DNA from: Occallatibacter gabretensis
GTDB taxonomy: Bacteria; Acidobacteriota; Terriglobia; Terriglobales; Acidobacteriaceae
NCBI RefSeq assembly: GCF_001449115.1
Contig: NZ_LAIJ01000004.1
Location: 26,826-90,825 of the forward strand
DNA length: 64,000 nucleotides
Direction of reading: 5' to 3'
A model generated the notes under the pieces. It was not told where the DNA came from, searched no databases, and saw only the letters and a program-made list of their open reading frames with translations. Position numbers and translations under genes: made by a program. Shown here in pieces: positions 32,429 through 42,024 of this stretch. Position 1 is the stretch's first letter, and each line of letters begins with the position of its first letter.

Positions 32429-34216
32429 ATGTTCTCTTTTGGCCCAACTTCCCTTGCTGCCGGCCTGCCCGCCGCTGCCGTACAGTCCCTTGCTTTCAGC
32501 ACGCCCTCGCTGGCCCATCTTGGCTGGCTCGACATAGCTGTCATCGCCATCTACTTCGTCATCGTCATCTGGATCGGTTTTTACCTTAAGGGTCAGGCCA
32601 ACACCAGTGAAGAGTTCTTCATGGCTGGCCGCGAGATGACGGCCTGGATCGCCGGCCTCAGTTTTGTCTCCGCCAACCTCGGCTCGCTTGAACTGATGGG
32701 CTGGGCAGGTTCGGCATATCAGTACGGCATTCTGGCCGCTCACTGGTATTGGGTCGGCGCCATTCCTGCCATGCTGTTCCTGGGCATGGTGATGATGCCC
32801 TTCTACTATGTCTGCAAGACGCACTCGGTGCCCGGATATCTCAAGCTGCGTTATGGTCAGGGCGCAAGCGTTGTCGCCGCGCTCTCCTTTGCTTTCATGA
32901 CCGTTCTGATGAGCGGCGTCAACATGTTCGCAATGGCCGTGGTGATGAAGGTCGTCCTTGGCTGGAACCTGAGCTTCTCGATCATTGTCTCCTCACTGGC
33001 TGTCGCTGCTTACGTGGCTCTAGGCGGCCTGCGTTCGGCAATCTTCAACGAGGTTTTGCAGTTCGTTTTGATCTGGGGCGGCGCGCTCCTGGTGCCGATT
33101 CTCGGCCTTGTTGAGGCGGGCGGATGGAGCGGCTTTCAGGCCAAATTGGCCGCAAATATCCAGTCCGGACTGGTCCCTGCGGGAGATTACACGCACATGT
33201 GGCGCTCCATGGGCCACTTTTCCGATAACCCCATGGGCATCCACTGGACCGGCATCGTCTTTGGCCTGGGTTTTGCCATCAGCTTCGGTTACTGGACGAC
33301 GGACTTTCTCGTCGTGCAGCGAGTGCTCGCCGCCAACAATCTGCGCTCGGCGCGCATGGCTCCAGTAATCGGCTCATTCTTTAAGATGGCTGTTCCTTTC
33401 ATCGTGATTCTGCCCGGCTTGCTGGCTCTGGTGGTACTCAAAAATCCTGACGGCAACCTGATCCATCTTGTCGGCGAGGATATGGTCAAGGGCAACCCTG
33501 GCCTGCACAGTTACAACGAAGTGTTGCCGCTGATGATGGTGCGTTACATGGGACCGGGCCTGCTGGGTCTGGGCATCACAGCGCTCATCGCGGGCTTTAT
33601 GAGCGGTATGGCCGGCAATGTCAGCGCCTTCTCCGCCATCTGGACATACGACATTTATCAGCCGCTCATTAACAAGAATGCGCGCGATGAACATTATGTC
33701 GCCGTGGGTCGCTGGGCCACCATCCTCGGCGTAGTCGTCTCCATCGGCACTGCCTACATGGTGATGAACGCGGCTGGCATCATGGCGTACGTGCAGGCGC
33801 TCTTCAGTTTCTTCATCTCGCCGCTGCTCGGTGTCGTTCTAGTCGGTATGTTCTGGAAGCGCGCCACTAAGGAAGGCGGCTTCTGGGGCCTCCTGCTGGG
33901 TACGCTGACTTCGATTGGTCTCTGGGCGTGGGTTTATATCAATCCCTCGGCGTTGCGCTTTGTGGCGCTCTCGCCCGATGCCAAAGATATGGCTGAAAAC
34001 ATGTACCGCGCGCTGTGGTCCGTGATCGTATCGATGGGCGTGAACGTGATCGTAAGCCTGCTCACCAAGCCGAAGCCGGCGGCGGAACTGGATGGCCTGA
34101 CTTACGGAGCCACCAAACTGCCTACAGAAGAACCTGTTCCATTCTTCAAGAATGAATGGTTCTGGACCGCAATCGCCGGCGTGCTCTTTGTTGCGCTCAA
34201 TATCTATTTTTGGTAA
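32429..34216 (+). CDS. Sodium:solute symporter (SSS family)
   Basis: 595 residues with about 14 hydrophobic segments. Family features are the N-terminal GWLDIAVIAIYFVIVIWIGFYLKG with SEEFFMAGREM, SVPGYLKLRYGQ and YVALGGLRSAIFNEVLQFVLIWGG, all typical of SGLT-like sodium/sugar symporters. It imports a solute with Na+, and sugar is the most likely class given the isomerase two genes later. It heads an operon of four genes. The start follows AGGTGA. The extra N-terminal ~30 residues before the first helix are Ala/Pro/Ser-rich. Confidence 0.92.
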   Translation: MFSFGPTSLAAGLPAAAVQSLAFSTPSLAHLGWLDIAVIAIYFVIVIWIGFYLKGQANTSEEFFMAGREMTAWIAGLSFVSANLGSLELMGWAGSAYQYGILAAHWYWVGAIPAMLFLGMVMMPFYYVCKTHSVPGYLKLRYGQGASVVAALSFAFMTVLMSGVNMFAMAVVMKVVLGWNLSFSIIVSSLAVAAYVALGGLRSAIFNEVLQFVLIWGGALLVPILGLVEAGGWSGFQAKLAANIQSGLVPAGDYTHMWRSMGHFSDNPMGIHWTGIVFGLGFAISFGYWTTDFLVVQRVLAANNLRSARMAPVIGSFFKMAVPFIVILPGLLALVVLKNPDGNLIHLVGEDMVKGNPGLHSYNEVLPLMMVRYMGPGLLGLGITALIAGFMSGMAGNVSAFSAIWTYDIYQPLINKNARDEHYVAVGRWATILGVVVSIGTAYMVMNAAGIMAYVQALFSFFISPLLGVVLVGMFWKRATKEGGFWGLLLGTLTSIGLWAWVYINPSALRFVALSPDAKDMAENMYRALWSVIVSMGVNVIVSLLTKPKPAAELDGLTYGATKLPTEEPVPFFKNEWFWTAIAGVLFVALNIYFW

Positions 34217-34228
34217 CGGAGGCCGTAC

Positions 34229-34444
34229 ATGCATTCGGGAAACATCTCTATCTGGTTCTTCATCGGCGTGCTGCTCACCATCTACGGCGCTCTCATCTTT
34301 GGCTACGGGGTGTATGAGTTCGCAACTGGCACTCTGGCCAACGTGGTCCTGAAAGAACTACATGCGCCGCTCTGGTGGGGCGCAGGCATGTTGGTCGTGG
34401 GACTGTTCTACAGCATTAAGTTCAAACCTGGCCACACGGCTTAG
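34229..34444 (+). CDS. Small two-helix membrane protein
   Basis: 71 residues, 12 bp after the symporter stop. Two membrane helices (IWFFIGVLLTIYGALIFGYGVYEF and LWWGAGMLVVGLFYSIKF) are joined by a short loop containing LKELHAPLWWG. Its tight placement between symporter and isomerase suggests an accessory subunit of the transporter, similar in concept to other small transporter-associated proteins. No named family is recognised. Confidence 0.78.
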   Translation: MHSGNISIWFFIGVLLTIYGALIFGYGVYEFATGTLANVVLKELHAPLWWGAGMLVVGLFYSIKFKPGHTA

Positions 34445-34483
34445 CTCTCAACCGCAGTATTTCTACAAGGAGTTTTCATAGTT

Positions 34484-35911
34484 ATGGCAGCGCAACGTAC
34501 GATGACATTCGGAGTTGTGGTAGGCAACCGCGGCTTCTTCCCCGATCACCTTGCCAAGACCGGCCGCGAAGAGATTCTCGCGGTGCTCGAAGCCGCTGGC
34601 GCCAAGGCCGTTGCGCTCACGCCGGAGGAGTCCAAATACGGCGCGGTTGAAACCTACGACGAAAGTCTGCGCTGCGCTGAGCTATTCAAGAAGCACGCCG
34701 GGGAGATAGACGGCATCATCGTCACGCTGCCCAACTTCGGCGAAGAGCGCGGCATCGTGGACGCGATTCGTCTGTCTGGTCTCAAGGTGCCTGTGCTTGT
34801 GCAGGCAACACCTGACCGCGCCGAAAACATGACCATCGCCGTGCGTCGCGACTCCTTCTGCGGCAAAATGAGTGCCTGTAACAATATGATGCAGTATGGC
34901 ATTGCATACTCGCTGACCACGCTGCACACGGAGGCTGTCACATCGCCGGAGTTCAAAGCGGATCTCGAGTGGTTCTCCGCCGTTTGCCGCATCGTCAAGG
35001 GGCTCAAGAACCTGAAGATAGGCGCCCTGGGCGCGCGCCCCACAGCCTTCAATACCGTTCGCTATTCAGAGCGCATCCTCGAAACCAGCGGCATCTCCGT
35101 AGAAACTCTCGATCTCTCCGAAGTCTTCGGCCGCATTGCAAAACTGAAGGATAACGACGATCTGACGCAAGCCAAGCTCGCCGCTATCAAGGGGTATGTC
35201 TCCACACATGGTATTCCGGAAGAAGCCCTGCTGAAGATGGCTAAACTCGGCGCGGTCATTGAAGGCTGGATGAAGCAGACTCATTGCACCATCTCCGCCG
35301 TTCAGTGTTGGACTTCGATGGAAGAGTTCTTCGGTGTAGTTCCCTGCACTGTGATGAGCATGATGAGCGAGAATCTCATCCCCTCAGCCTGCGAAGTGGA
35401 CGTTCCGGGCACGCTGAGCATGTATATGCTGGCCCTGGCCAGCGGTACGCCCTCCGCACTGCTGGACTGGAACAACAACTACGGATCCGATCCCAACAAG
35501 TGCGTCTGCTTCCATTGCTCCAATCTGCCCAAGCACTTCTTTGCCGACGTCCGCATGGATTATCAGGAAATCATTGCCGGCACGGTTGGCAAGCTGAACA
35601 CCTTTGGCACCTGCGTAGGCCGCGTGAAGGCAGGCGTCATGAGCTATGCGCGCTTCTCCACGGATGACCGCCGCGGCATTGTTCGCGGATACACCGGCCA
35701 GGGCAAGTTTACGGATGATCCGCTCGAAACCTTCGGGGGAGCAGGCGTCGCCGAAATTCCGCAGTTGCAAAGGCTGCTCAAGTACATCTGCCGCGAAGGC
35801 TTCGAGCATCACGTTGCAGCCAACTTCAGCGATGTATCGAAGGCAGTGCATGAGGCCGCTGTCCGTTACATGGGCTGGGAGAGCCATTATCACCCTGAGC
35901 TCGAAGACTAA
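34484..35911 (+). CDS. L-fucose/L-arabinose isomerase-fold protein
   Basis: 475 residues. The fold is that of L-fucose isomerase: an N-terminal Rossmann-like part (MTFGVVVGNRGFFPDHLAKTGREEIL, GIIVTLPNFGEERGI) and a C-terminal domain. Glu304 (CEVDVPG), Asp328 (LLDWNN) and His344 (CFHCSN) are the probable metal ligands, by comparison with the Glu-Asp-His site of fucose isomerase. The enzyme should interconvert an aldose and ketose with Mn2+, but these proteins differ from true FucI and the substrate is unknown. It follows the symporter and small membrane protein (AAGGAG upstream), so it probably acts on the imported sugar. Confidence 0.85.
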   Translation: MAAQRTMTFGVVVGNRGFFPDHLAKTGREEILAVLEAAGAKAVALTPEESKYGAVETYDESLRCAELFKKHAGEIDGIIVTLPNFGEERGIVDAIRLSGLKVPVLVQATPDRAENMTIAVRRDSFCGKMSACNNMMQYGIAYSLTTLHTEAVTSPEFKADLEWFSAVCRIVKGLKNLKIGALGARPTAFNTVRYSERILETSGISVETLDLSEVFGRIAKLKDNDDLTQAKLAAIKGYVSTHGIPEEALLKMAKLGAVIEGWMKQTHCTISAVQCWTSMEEFFGVVPCTVMSMMSENLIPSACEVDVPGTLSMYMLALASGTPSALLDWNNNYGSDPNKCVCFHCSNLPKHFFADVRMDYQEIIAGTVGKLNTFGTCVGRVKAGVMSYARFSTDDRRGIVRGYTGQGKFTDDPLETFGGAGVAEIPQLQRLLKYICREGFEHHVAANFSDVSKAVHEAAVRYMGWESHYHPELED

Positions 35912-35931
35912 GGAATAGCACCGAGAGTCAC

Positions 35932-35960
35932 GGGCGTTGACGCATGCGTCAACGCCCTTT
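35932..35960 (+). terminator. Hairpin between the isomerase and M24 genes
   Basis: A perfect 26-bp palindrome from GGGCGTTGACGC to its complement, followed by TTT. It lies 20 bp after the isomerase stop and ends just before the next ribosome site. The T-run is short, so it may only partly terminate or protect the upstream message. Confidence 0.6.
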
Positions 35961-35980
35961 CCATGCAGGAGAGGAACACG

Positions 35981-37150
35981 ATGAGCAAGCGAATTGAGAA
36001 AGCACTAGCGGCGGGTGGCGCGACTCTCGCGACAGAGGCTGCATGGAACGCGGAGCTGGAAGCGAAGCACGAGAAGCTCGTGGAATGGCTGCGTGCTCAG
36101 AAGCTTGCAGGCGTACTGCTGCGGCGCAATGAGAACGTGGCATGGGTAACCGGCGGCGCGGTGGAACTGCGCGTGTTGACGCCGTCTGAGACTGGCGTTG
36201 CTTCCCTGCTCGTGACGGCCGAAGGAAAGTGCTACTACTTCACGGCAGAAAACGAGGCGCCGCGCCTGCATGATGAGGAATTCGGCGCGCTCGACTTTGA
36301 GCCGGTTCTCTTTCCGTGGTACGGAGACGACACAGTTGCCACGGCGCAAAAGCTGGCTGGCAACGTATCCGGAGCCAGCTCGCTTGGCTCAGACACGCCC
36401 GGCGCAGGTCTGACGCCTGTGAATCTTTATCCTCTGCGCCAGTCGCTGAGTGAAACGGAGATTGCGCGCTACCGCTGGCTCGGCACGCAGACGGCGGATG
36501 CCATTGTCGAGGCTCTCCACGAGGTTGAGCCGGGAATGAGCGAGTACGATCTGGAGGCCATCACGGCAGAGAATCTTCTGCACCGCGGAATCTTGCCGTC
36601 GGTGGCGCTGTATGCCGTTGATGACCGCATCTACAAGTACAAGCATGCGGCGCCGCGTGGAAAACGTCTGCAACAGTATGGGATGTTGAATCTTTGCTCG
36701 CGCAAATGGGGACTGGCTATTTCGATCACACGCTTCATTCACTTTGGCAATCTGCCAGCAGAACTTGGCGCTCGCTTTGAAGCAAGCGCACAGGTAAACG
36801 CAGCACTGCTCGACGCGACGCGTGAAGGCGCAACGTCAGCGCAGTTATTTGGAGTTGCAAAGGACGCATACGCTGTGCAGGGTTTTGCAGGGGACGAGCA
36901 GCTGCATCATCAAGGCGGGTCTACCGGTTACGGCGAGCGCGAGTGGGTGGCAACGCCGAACGGAACACAGGTCGTTGTGAACCATCAGGCGTTTGCGTGG
37001 AACCCGAGCATTCGCGGCGCCAAGGCGGAAGATACTGTCATCCTGAACGATGGGAAGATTGAGTGGCTTACCGCTACGCCGGATCTGCCTGTGATTGAGG
37101 CGGTAGTGAATGGAACGAAATATCCCGCAGCCGGCGTTCTAGTGAAGTAA
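35981..37150 (+). CDS. M24-family (creatinase/aminopeptidase P fold) protein with degraded metal site
   Basis: 389 residues from the ATG at 35981 (GGAG upstream). An N-terminal creatinase-type domain (LAGVLLRRNENVAWVTGG) is followed by the pita-bread fold. At the five metal positions of M24 peptidases the sequence has Asn237 (LNLCSRKWG) for the first Asp, Ser248 (ISITRF) for the second, His309/310 retained, Asn341 (WNPSI) for the first Glu and Glu350 (EDTV) retained. The 11-residue spacing of the first two is preserved. So it is probably not a metallopeptidase; creatinase in the same fold also works without metal. Last gene of the symporter operon, suggesting a small-molecule hydrolase tied to that pathway. 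Confidence 0.82.
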   Translation: MSKRIEKALAAGGATLATEAAWNAELEAKHEKLVEWLRAQKLAGVLLRRNENVAWVTGGAVELRVLTPSETGVASLLVTAEGKCYYFTAENEAPRLHDEEFGALDFEPVLFPWYGDDTVATAQKLAGNVSGASSLGSDTPGAGLTPVNLYPLRQSLSETEIARYRWLGTQTADAIVEALHEVEPGMSEYDLEAITAENLLHRGILPSVALYAVDDRIYKYKHAAPRGKRLQQYGMLNLCSRKWGLAISITRFIHFGNLPAELGARFEASAQVNAALLDATREGATSAQLFGVAKDAYAVQGFAGDEQLHHQGGSTGYGEREWVATPNGTQVVVNHQAFAWNPSIRGAKAEDTVILNDGKIEWLTATPDLPVIEAVVNGTKYPAAGVLVK

Positions 37151-37212
37151 ACCAACGAGGTAGGCCGTGGATTTGTCCCCGGCATTCAATCCAACACATA
37201 CAAATGGGGCCT

Positions 37213-38190
37213 TTAGGCGCTGAAGTTTGCTTTTTCCACTGCCGGCTCAAGGGTCACGCGCGCAGTCAGCACGACTAGCGCCGCCCACAGCAGATCTGCG
37301 CCCAGCAGATGTGCCACCTGGAGCCACGTAGGCGCGAGCAGAACCACATCGAGCACTCCCAGCAAATATTGGGCTGCCAGCAGCACGAGCACCAGCGCAG
37401 AAAGTCCGCGATTGTCCCAATGAGCCGTCTTTTTTGAAGCGCGCACCAGCAGCCAGATAAGAAAGAAGCTGGAGAAGAATGCAATAACGGGATGTGTCCA
37501 CCGCCAGCGCACCAGCCACCCACTCGCAGCAGAGAAATCCTGCGCTAATGCAGCACCAAGAGAGCTTGCCGGGAATAACGTATCCCCCAATGCCGCGAGA
37601 GACCCGGTCACACCCACGACCAGAACAATCAACACAGTAATCGTTGCGCCGATAGGAGCAGTGAACCGCACCGTGGCCCGAGTGTAACCTCGCTTGCGGC
37701 CAAGCAAATGGGCCACAAGGGTAAGCGCGGCCAGCAGGAGCAATGTGTTCGTGAGGTGCAACGCAAGATAGGGGGCACGCAGCGGTGACTGGCTCTGCGC
37801 AGTCAGGCCAAGCTTGACAATGAACGCACCGAGCACGGCCTCCACCAGGGTAAAGATGACGGCGGTTACCGATGCAGCCCGTGCCAGATGTCCCCGCGCA
37901 GTGCCAGCAAAGGTCCATACCAGCAGACCAAGGGCAGAAAAGAACGAAAGACCGCTCGTGATGCGATGCGTAAATTCAATGACGGTATCGACGCGCGCAG
38001 AGTGCTGCACGACTGTTCCGTTGCAGAGAGGCCAGTGATCGCCGCAGCCCGCGCCCGATCCCGTGGCCCGCACCAACGCACCCCAGCAAATTACCGCCAC
38101 AAAGTACCAGAGTACCGCCCACGCAAAACGCCGCAGCGCCGGTGAAGGCAGTTTCTGTGCATGAACCGAAATGGCAGTTGCCGCAGGCAT
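37213..38190 (-). CDS. ctaA: Heme A synthase (COX15/CtaA family)
   Basis: 325 residues, about eight membrane helices. It oxidises heme O to heme A for aa3-type cytochrome oxidase. Conserved features: RATGSGAGCGDHWPLCNG with the extracellular cysteine pair, heme-ligand histidines in IEFTHRITSG and ALHLTNT, and a repeated pattern in the second half (WTHPVIAFF, QVAHLLGADLLW). It is 24 bp after ackA on the same strand, so it may be co-transcribed with the phosphoketolase pair. The N-terminal 20 residues are slightly longer than in Bacillus CtaA. Confidence 0.92.
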   Translation of the reverse strand: MPAATAISVHAQKLPSPALRRFAWAVLWYFVAVICWGALVRATGSGAGCGDHWPLCNGTVVQHSARVDTVIEFTHRITSGLSFFSALGLLVWTFAGTARGHLARAASVTAVIFTLVEAVLGAFIVKLGLTAQSQSPLRAPYLALHLTNTLLLLAALTLVAHLLGRKRGYTRATVRFTAPIGATITVLIVLVVGVTGSLAALGDTLFPASSLGAALAQDFSAASGWLVRWRWTHPVIAFFSSFFLIWLLVRASKKTAHWDNRGLSALVLVLLAAQYLLGVLDVVLLAPTWLQVAHLLGADLLWAALVVLTARVTLEPAVEKANFSA

Positions 38191-38214
38191 GGATATATTC
38201 CAGTATAAAACTGC

Positions 38215-39411
38215 TCAGATCCCCATCAGCTGCACGACATGATTCACAATCATTAAATCCTCCGCAGGCGGAATGACGCGAATCTCCACAGGAGAGCCAG
38301 ACGAGCTGATCGTTGTAGCGCCACGCACGTTGTTACACTCCGGATCGAGCACAATACCCAGCGATTCAAGCCCGGCACAAATCTCAGCACGCGTCGCAGC
38401 ATCATGGACGCCGATGCCGCCGGTAAGGACCAGCATGTCGATGCCGCCAAGCTCGGCGATGTAGGCTCCGATAAATTTCCGAATAGAGTGAACGAAGAGA
38501 TCCACTGCGCAGCGCGCCTGCGGATTGCCATTTTGAATCGCGCCACGAAGATCGCGCATATCGCTCGAAACTCCGCTGACTCCAAGTAGGCCGGCCTTCT
38601 CACTGGCGACTGCTTCTAACTGGTCGGCGGCTTCTTTTGCATTCGGAGCGGTTGCGGCAATCTTGCGAAGGATGAAGAGCAGCACACCGGGATCGATGTC
38701 ACCTGTACGCGTCGCGCTGATGATACCGCCTGTCGGCGTCAAACCCATGGAAGTGTCAAGGGATGCGCCGTTGCGAATCGCGCAGATGGATGATCCATTG
38801 CCGAGATGCGCGACGATCAGCTTCTCCGGAACATCCGGCTGCAACTGGTAAACAATGGACTCGTACGAGATACCATGTGCACCATAACGCCGCACGCCCA
38901 TCGCGGCGTACTCATGCGGAATCGGCAGCGCGCGTGCAACCTCCAGCATGGTGCGATGAAACCATGTGTCAAGGCAGGCAAAATTTGGAACGCCAGGAAA
39001 AAGCCGCAACGACTCACGCATGATGAAAACGGCGATGGGTGTATGAAGCGGAGCAAAATCGACATATCGCTCTATCTCGTCGATCAACTCCGGAGTGATG
39101 CGCTGATTTTCAAGAACCGTGGGACCGCCTGATACGACGCGGTGACCAATGGCTTCAGGCTTGGGAAAATTACCGGAGTGGAGAGTCTTAGCGACAAGTG
39201 AGAATGCCTCGGAGAGCGTTGGCAGAGCGCGCTCCTGATTCACAGGATTGTCGCCGCTGGAAGGTTTGATCCAGAACTTCCCTTGATCTGTTCCAATGCC
39301 CTCGACGGCGCCCTCCAGAAGCTGCACTCTGGAGTCGCCGCCGGCCTCATAGATGGAAAATTTGATGGAAGAAGAACCGCTGTTTAAGACAAGAACAGGC
39401 AAAGACGCCAT
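38215..39411 (-). CDS. ackA: Acetate kinase
   Basis: 398 residues, the normal length. It converts acetyl-phosphate and ADP to acetate and ATP. The sugar-kinase/actin fold is shown by VLVLNSGSSSIKFSIYE at the N-terminus, GHRVVSGGP, PIPHEYAAMGVRRYGAHGISYE and the phosphate-binding VAHLGNGSSICAIRNGASLDTSMGLTPTGG. It lies 42 bp downstream of the phosphoketolase gene, which makes its substrate, so together they yield ATP from sugar phosphates. A 10-bp hairpin lies between the two genes. Confidence 0.97.
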   Translation of the reverse strand: MASLPVLVLNSGSSSIKFSIYEAGGDSRVQLLEGAVEGIGTDQGKFWIKPSSGDNPVNQERALPTLSEAFSLVAKTLHSGNFPKPEAIGHRVVSGGPTVLENQRITPELIDEIERYVDFAPLHTPIAVFIMRESLRLFPGVPNFACLDTWFHRTMLEVARALPIPHEYAAMGVRRYGAHGISYESIVYQLQPDVPEKLIVAHLGNGSSICAIRNGASLDTSMGLTPTGGIISATRTGDIDPGVLLFILRKIAATAPNAKEAADQLEAVASEKAGLLGVSGVSSDMRDLRGAIQNGNPQARCAVDLFVHSIRKFIGAYIAELGGIDMLVLTGGIGVHDAATRAEICAGLESLGIVLDPECNNVRGATTISSSGSPVEIRVIPPAEDLMIVNHVVQLMGI

Positions 39412-39440
39412 GAAATGTGCCTCGTATGAAAGGTCCCGCG

Positions 39441-39464
39441 GAGGGCGCTGCCTTCAGCGCTCTC
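39441..39464 (-). other. Hairpin at the xfp-ackA junction
   Basis: GAGGGCGCTG and CAGCGCTCTC pair over 10 bp (one G-U) around CCTT, overlapping the end of the phosphoketolase gene. No T-run; possibly an mRNA-stability element separating expression of the two genes. Confidence 0.4.
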
Positions 39465-41853
39465 CGGGCCAACGCCAGTCTTTTATCTCCGGCATATCAT
39501 CGCCGTGTTCTGCAACATAGAGCTTGTGACGCTGAATCTGTTCTGAGTACCATTGGCGCGCGGCATCCGCCTGGCTCGTGAGCCGTGGCGTGCGTATGAT
39601 GGCGTCCATCGTCAACTGGAAGCGATCAATATTGTTCAACACGCACATGTCAAATGGTGTGGTGGTAGTTCCCTCTTCTTTGTAACCGCGCACGTGAATG
39701 TTGTTGTGGTTTGTGCGGCGATAGGTAAGCCGATGAATCACATATGGGTAACCGTGAAATGCGAAGAGCACAGGCTTGTCCTTGGTAAAGATGGCGTCAA
39801 AGTCTTCGTCGGTGAGCCCATGCGGATGTTCCGACTGCGGCTGCAGCGCCATAAGATCGACAACATTGACTACGCGAATCTTGATGTCGGGAATGCGCTC
39901 GCGAAGGATCGTGGCCGCGGCCAGCGTCTCCATGGTGGGAATATCACCGCAGCAGGCCATCACCACATCCGGCTCGCCTTCATCTGATGCCCACTGCCAC
40001 GTTCCCATGCCAATCGTGCAATGCTCAATGGCCTCATTCATCCGCAGCCACTGGGGTGCAGGCTGCTTACCGGCAACAATCAGATTGATGTAGTGCTTGC
40101 TGCGCAGGCAATGATCGGCTACGGAGAGCAGCGTGTTGGCATCCGGCGGGAGGTAGATGCGAACCACGTCAGCCTTCTTGTTCAGCAGGTGATCGATAAA
40201 GCCGGGGTCTTGATGCGAGAAGCCATTGTGATCCTGCCGCCAGACGAGCGAGCTGAGCAGATAGTTGAGTGAGGCGATGGGCTTGCGCCAGGGAATGGAG
40301 CGTGTGGTCTTGAGCCACTTGGCGTGCTGGTTCACCATCGAGTCAATGATGTGAATGAAGGCCTCGTAGCAGGAGAAGAAGCCGTGACGACCAGTCAGCA
40401 AATAACCTTCAAGCCAGCCCTGGCAAAGATGCTCGCTGAGCACCTCCATCACGCGGCCCGTGGGTGAGAGTTCCTCATCGACTGGAAGCGTCTCGGCAAG
40501 CCACCTCTTGCCTGTGCCGGTTATCACGTCCTGGAGGCGATTGGAGGCTGTTTCGTCAGGGCCAACAACGCGGAAGTTGCGCTGATCGAGATTTGACTGC
40601 ATTACGCCATGCAGGAACTTGCCGAGAACGCGCGTAGACTCCACATCGGTATCGCCACGCTTGCCAATCTTCACTTCGAATTCACGGAAGTTGGGAATTT
40701 GCAGAGGCTTGAGCAGCAGGCCGCCGTTGGCGTGCGGATTCATGCCCATGCGGCGGCGGCCCATGGGGGCAAGCGCGGCAAGCTCTTCGCGGAACGTTCC
40801 CTTCCCGTCAAAGAGCTCTTCCGCCTTGTAGCTCTTGAGCCAGTCTTCCAGCAGCTTCAGATGCTCAGGCTTTTCGCGCAGCTCGCTGAATGGAACCTGA
40901 TGCGCGCGCCATGTATTTTCCACCGGTTTCCCGTCCACGAATTTTGGCCCGGTCCAGCCTTTAGGAGTGCGCATGATGAGCATGGGCCAGCGCGGGCGCT
41001 CTGTTGAGCCTTCTTCGCGCGCGGCTTTTTGAATTGCGGCAATGCGGTCGAAGATCGTGTCAAAGACCGCTGCAGCCTTCTGATGCATCGTCTCAGGATC
41101 ATCGCCTTCAAGCATGTACGGCTCATAGCCATAACCGCGCATCAGGCTTTCCAGCTCTTCATGAGGAATGCGAGCGAGGACGGTCGGATTGGCGATCTTA
41201 TAGCCGTTGAGGTGCAGGATGGGCAGCACTGCGCCGTCGGTCACGGGATTAAGGAACTTATTCGAGTGCCAGCTTGTGGCCAGAGGGCCGGTTTCGGCTT
41301 CGCCGTCACCCACCACGCAGGCCACAATCAGATCAGGATTATCGAAGGCCGCGCCGTAAGCGTGAACGAGCGAGTAACCAAGCTCGCCGCCCTCGTGAAT
41401 GGAGCCAGGCGTCTCCGGCGCAACGTGGCTGGGTATGCCATACGGCCAGCTGAACTGCCGAAAGAGGCGCTTGATGCCATCTGTGTTGCGCTCAATGAGC
41501 GGATAAATTTCCGTGTAGGAGCCTTCAAGATAAGTATTGGCCACCAGGCCGGGACCGCCGTGCCCAGGACCGATGATGTACAGCATGTTCAGGTCGCGCT
41601 GCTTGATCAGGCGGTTCCAGTGCACATAGAGAAAGTTGAGGCCGGGCGTGGTGCCCCAGTGCCCCAGCAGCCGCGGCTTCACGTCATCGATCGTGAGCGG
41701 CCGTTCCAGCAACGGATTGTCCTTCAGGTAGATCTGGCCGACGGAGAGATAATTCGCCGCGCGCCAATAGGCGTTCATCCGATCAAGTTCGTCCTTGCTC
41801 AGAGGGCCCGTACTTGGAGACTCCGACGCAGTGGCTTCAACAGTTGCGCTCAT
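39454..41853 (-). CDS. xfp: Xylulose-5-phosphate/fructose-6-phosphate phosphoketolase
   Basis: 799 residues from the ATG at 41853 (GAGG upstream). A TPP-dependent enzyme that splits xylulose-5-P or fructose-6-P with phosphate to acetyl-phosphate plus glyceraldehyde-3-P or erythrose-4-P. Family motifs are clear: [71 protein letters not shown], the TPP-binding [21 protein letters not shown] and [21 protein letters not shown]. The preceding MRCI of the longer frame has no ribosome site. First gene of xfp-ackA(-ctaA). Confidence 0.97.
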   Translation of the reverse strand: MSATVEATASESPSTGPLSKDELDRMNAYWRAANYLSVGQIYLKDNPLLERPLTIDDVKPRLLGHWGTTPGLNFLYVHWNRLIKQRDLNMLYIIGPGHGGPGLVANTYLEGSYTEIYPLIERNTDGIKRLFRQFSWPYGIPSHVAPETPGSIHEGGELGYSLVHAYGAAFDNPDLIVACVVGDGEAETGPLATSWHSNKFLNPVTDGAVLPILHLNGYKIANPTVLARIPHEELESLMRGYGYEPYMLEGDDPETMHQKAAAVFDTIFDRIAAIQKAAREEGSTERPRWPMLIMRTPKGWTGPKFVDGKPVENTWRAHQVPFSELREKPEHLKLLEDWLKSYKAEELFDGKGTFREELAALAPMGRRRMGMNPHANGGLLLKPLQIPNFREFEVKIGKRGDTDVESTRVLGKFLHGVMQSNLDQRNFRVVGPDETASNRLQDVITGTGKRWLAETLPVDEELSPTGRVMEVLSEHLCQGWLEGYLLTGRHGFFSCYEAFIHIIDSMVNQHAKWLKTTRSIPWRKPIASLNYLLSSLVWRQDHNGFSHQDPGFIDHLLNKKADVVRIYLPPDANTLLSVADHCLRSKHYINLIVAGKQPAPQWLRMNEAIEHCTIGMGTWQWASDEGEPDVVMACCGDIPTMETLAAATILRERIPDIKIRVVNVVDLMALQPQSEHPHGLTDEDFDAIFTKDKPVLFAFHGYPYVIHRLTYRRTNHNNIHVRGYKEEGTTTTPFDMCVLNNIDRFQLTMDAIIRTPRLTSQADAARQWYSEQIQRHKLYVAEHGDDMPEIKDWRWPGER

Positions 41854-42024
41854 AATGCACCTCACAGGGATAGAGGAACCGCGTACCAGATAGGCCTACA
41901 CAACTCAGCTTACGCTTATGCAATGGCTTCTGAAGTGATGGATGTCAGCCGGATTACAAAGGTGGCTTATATTCGCTTCAATTCACGCAATCTTTGCGAA
42001 GCGGGCACGGACGCCGGGCTTCCA

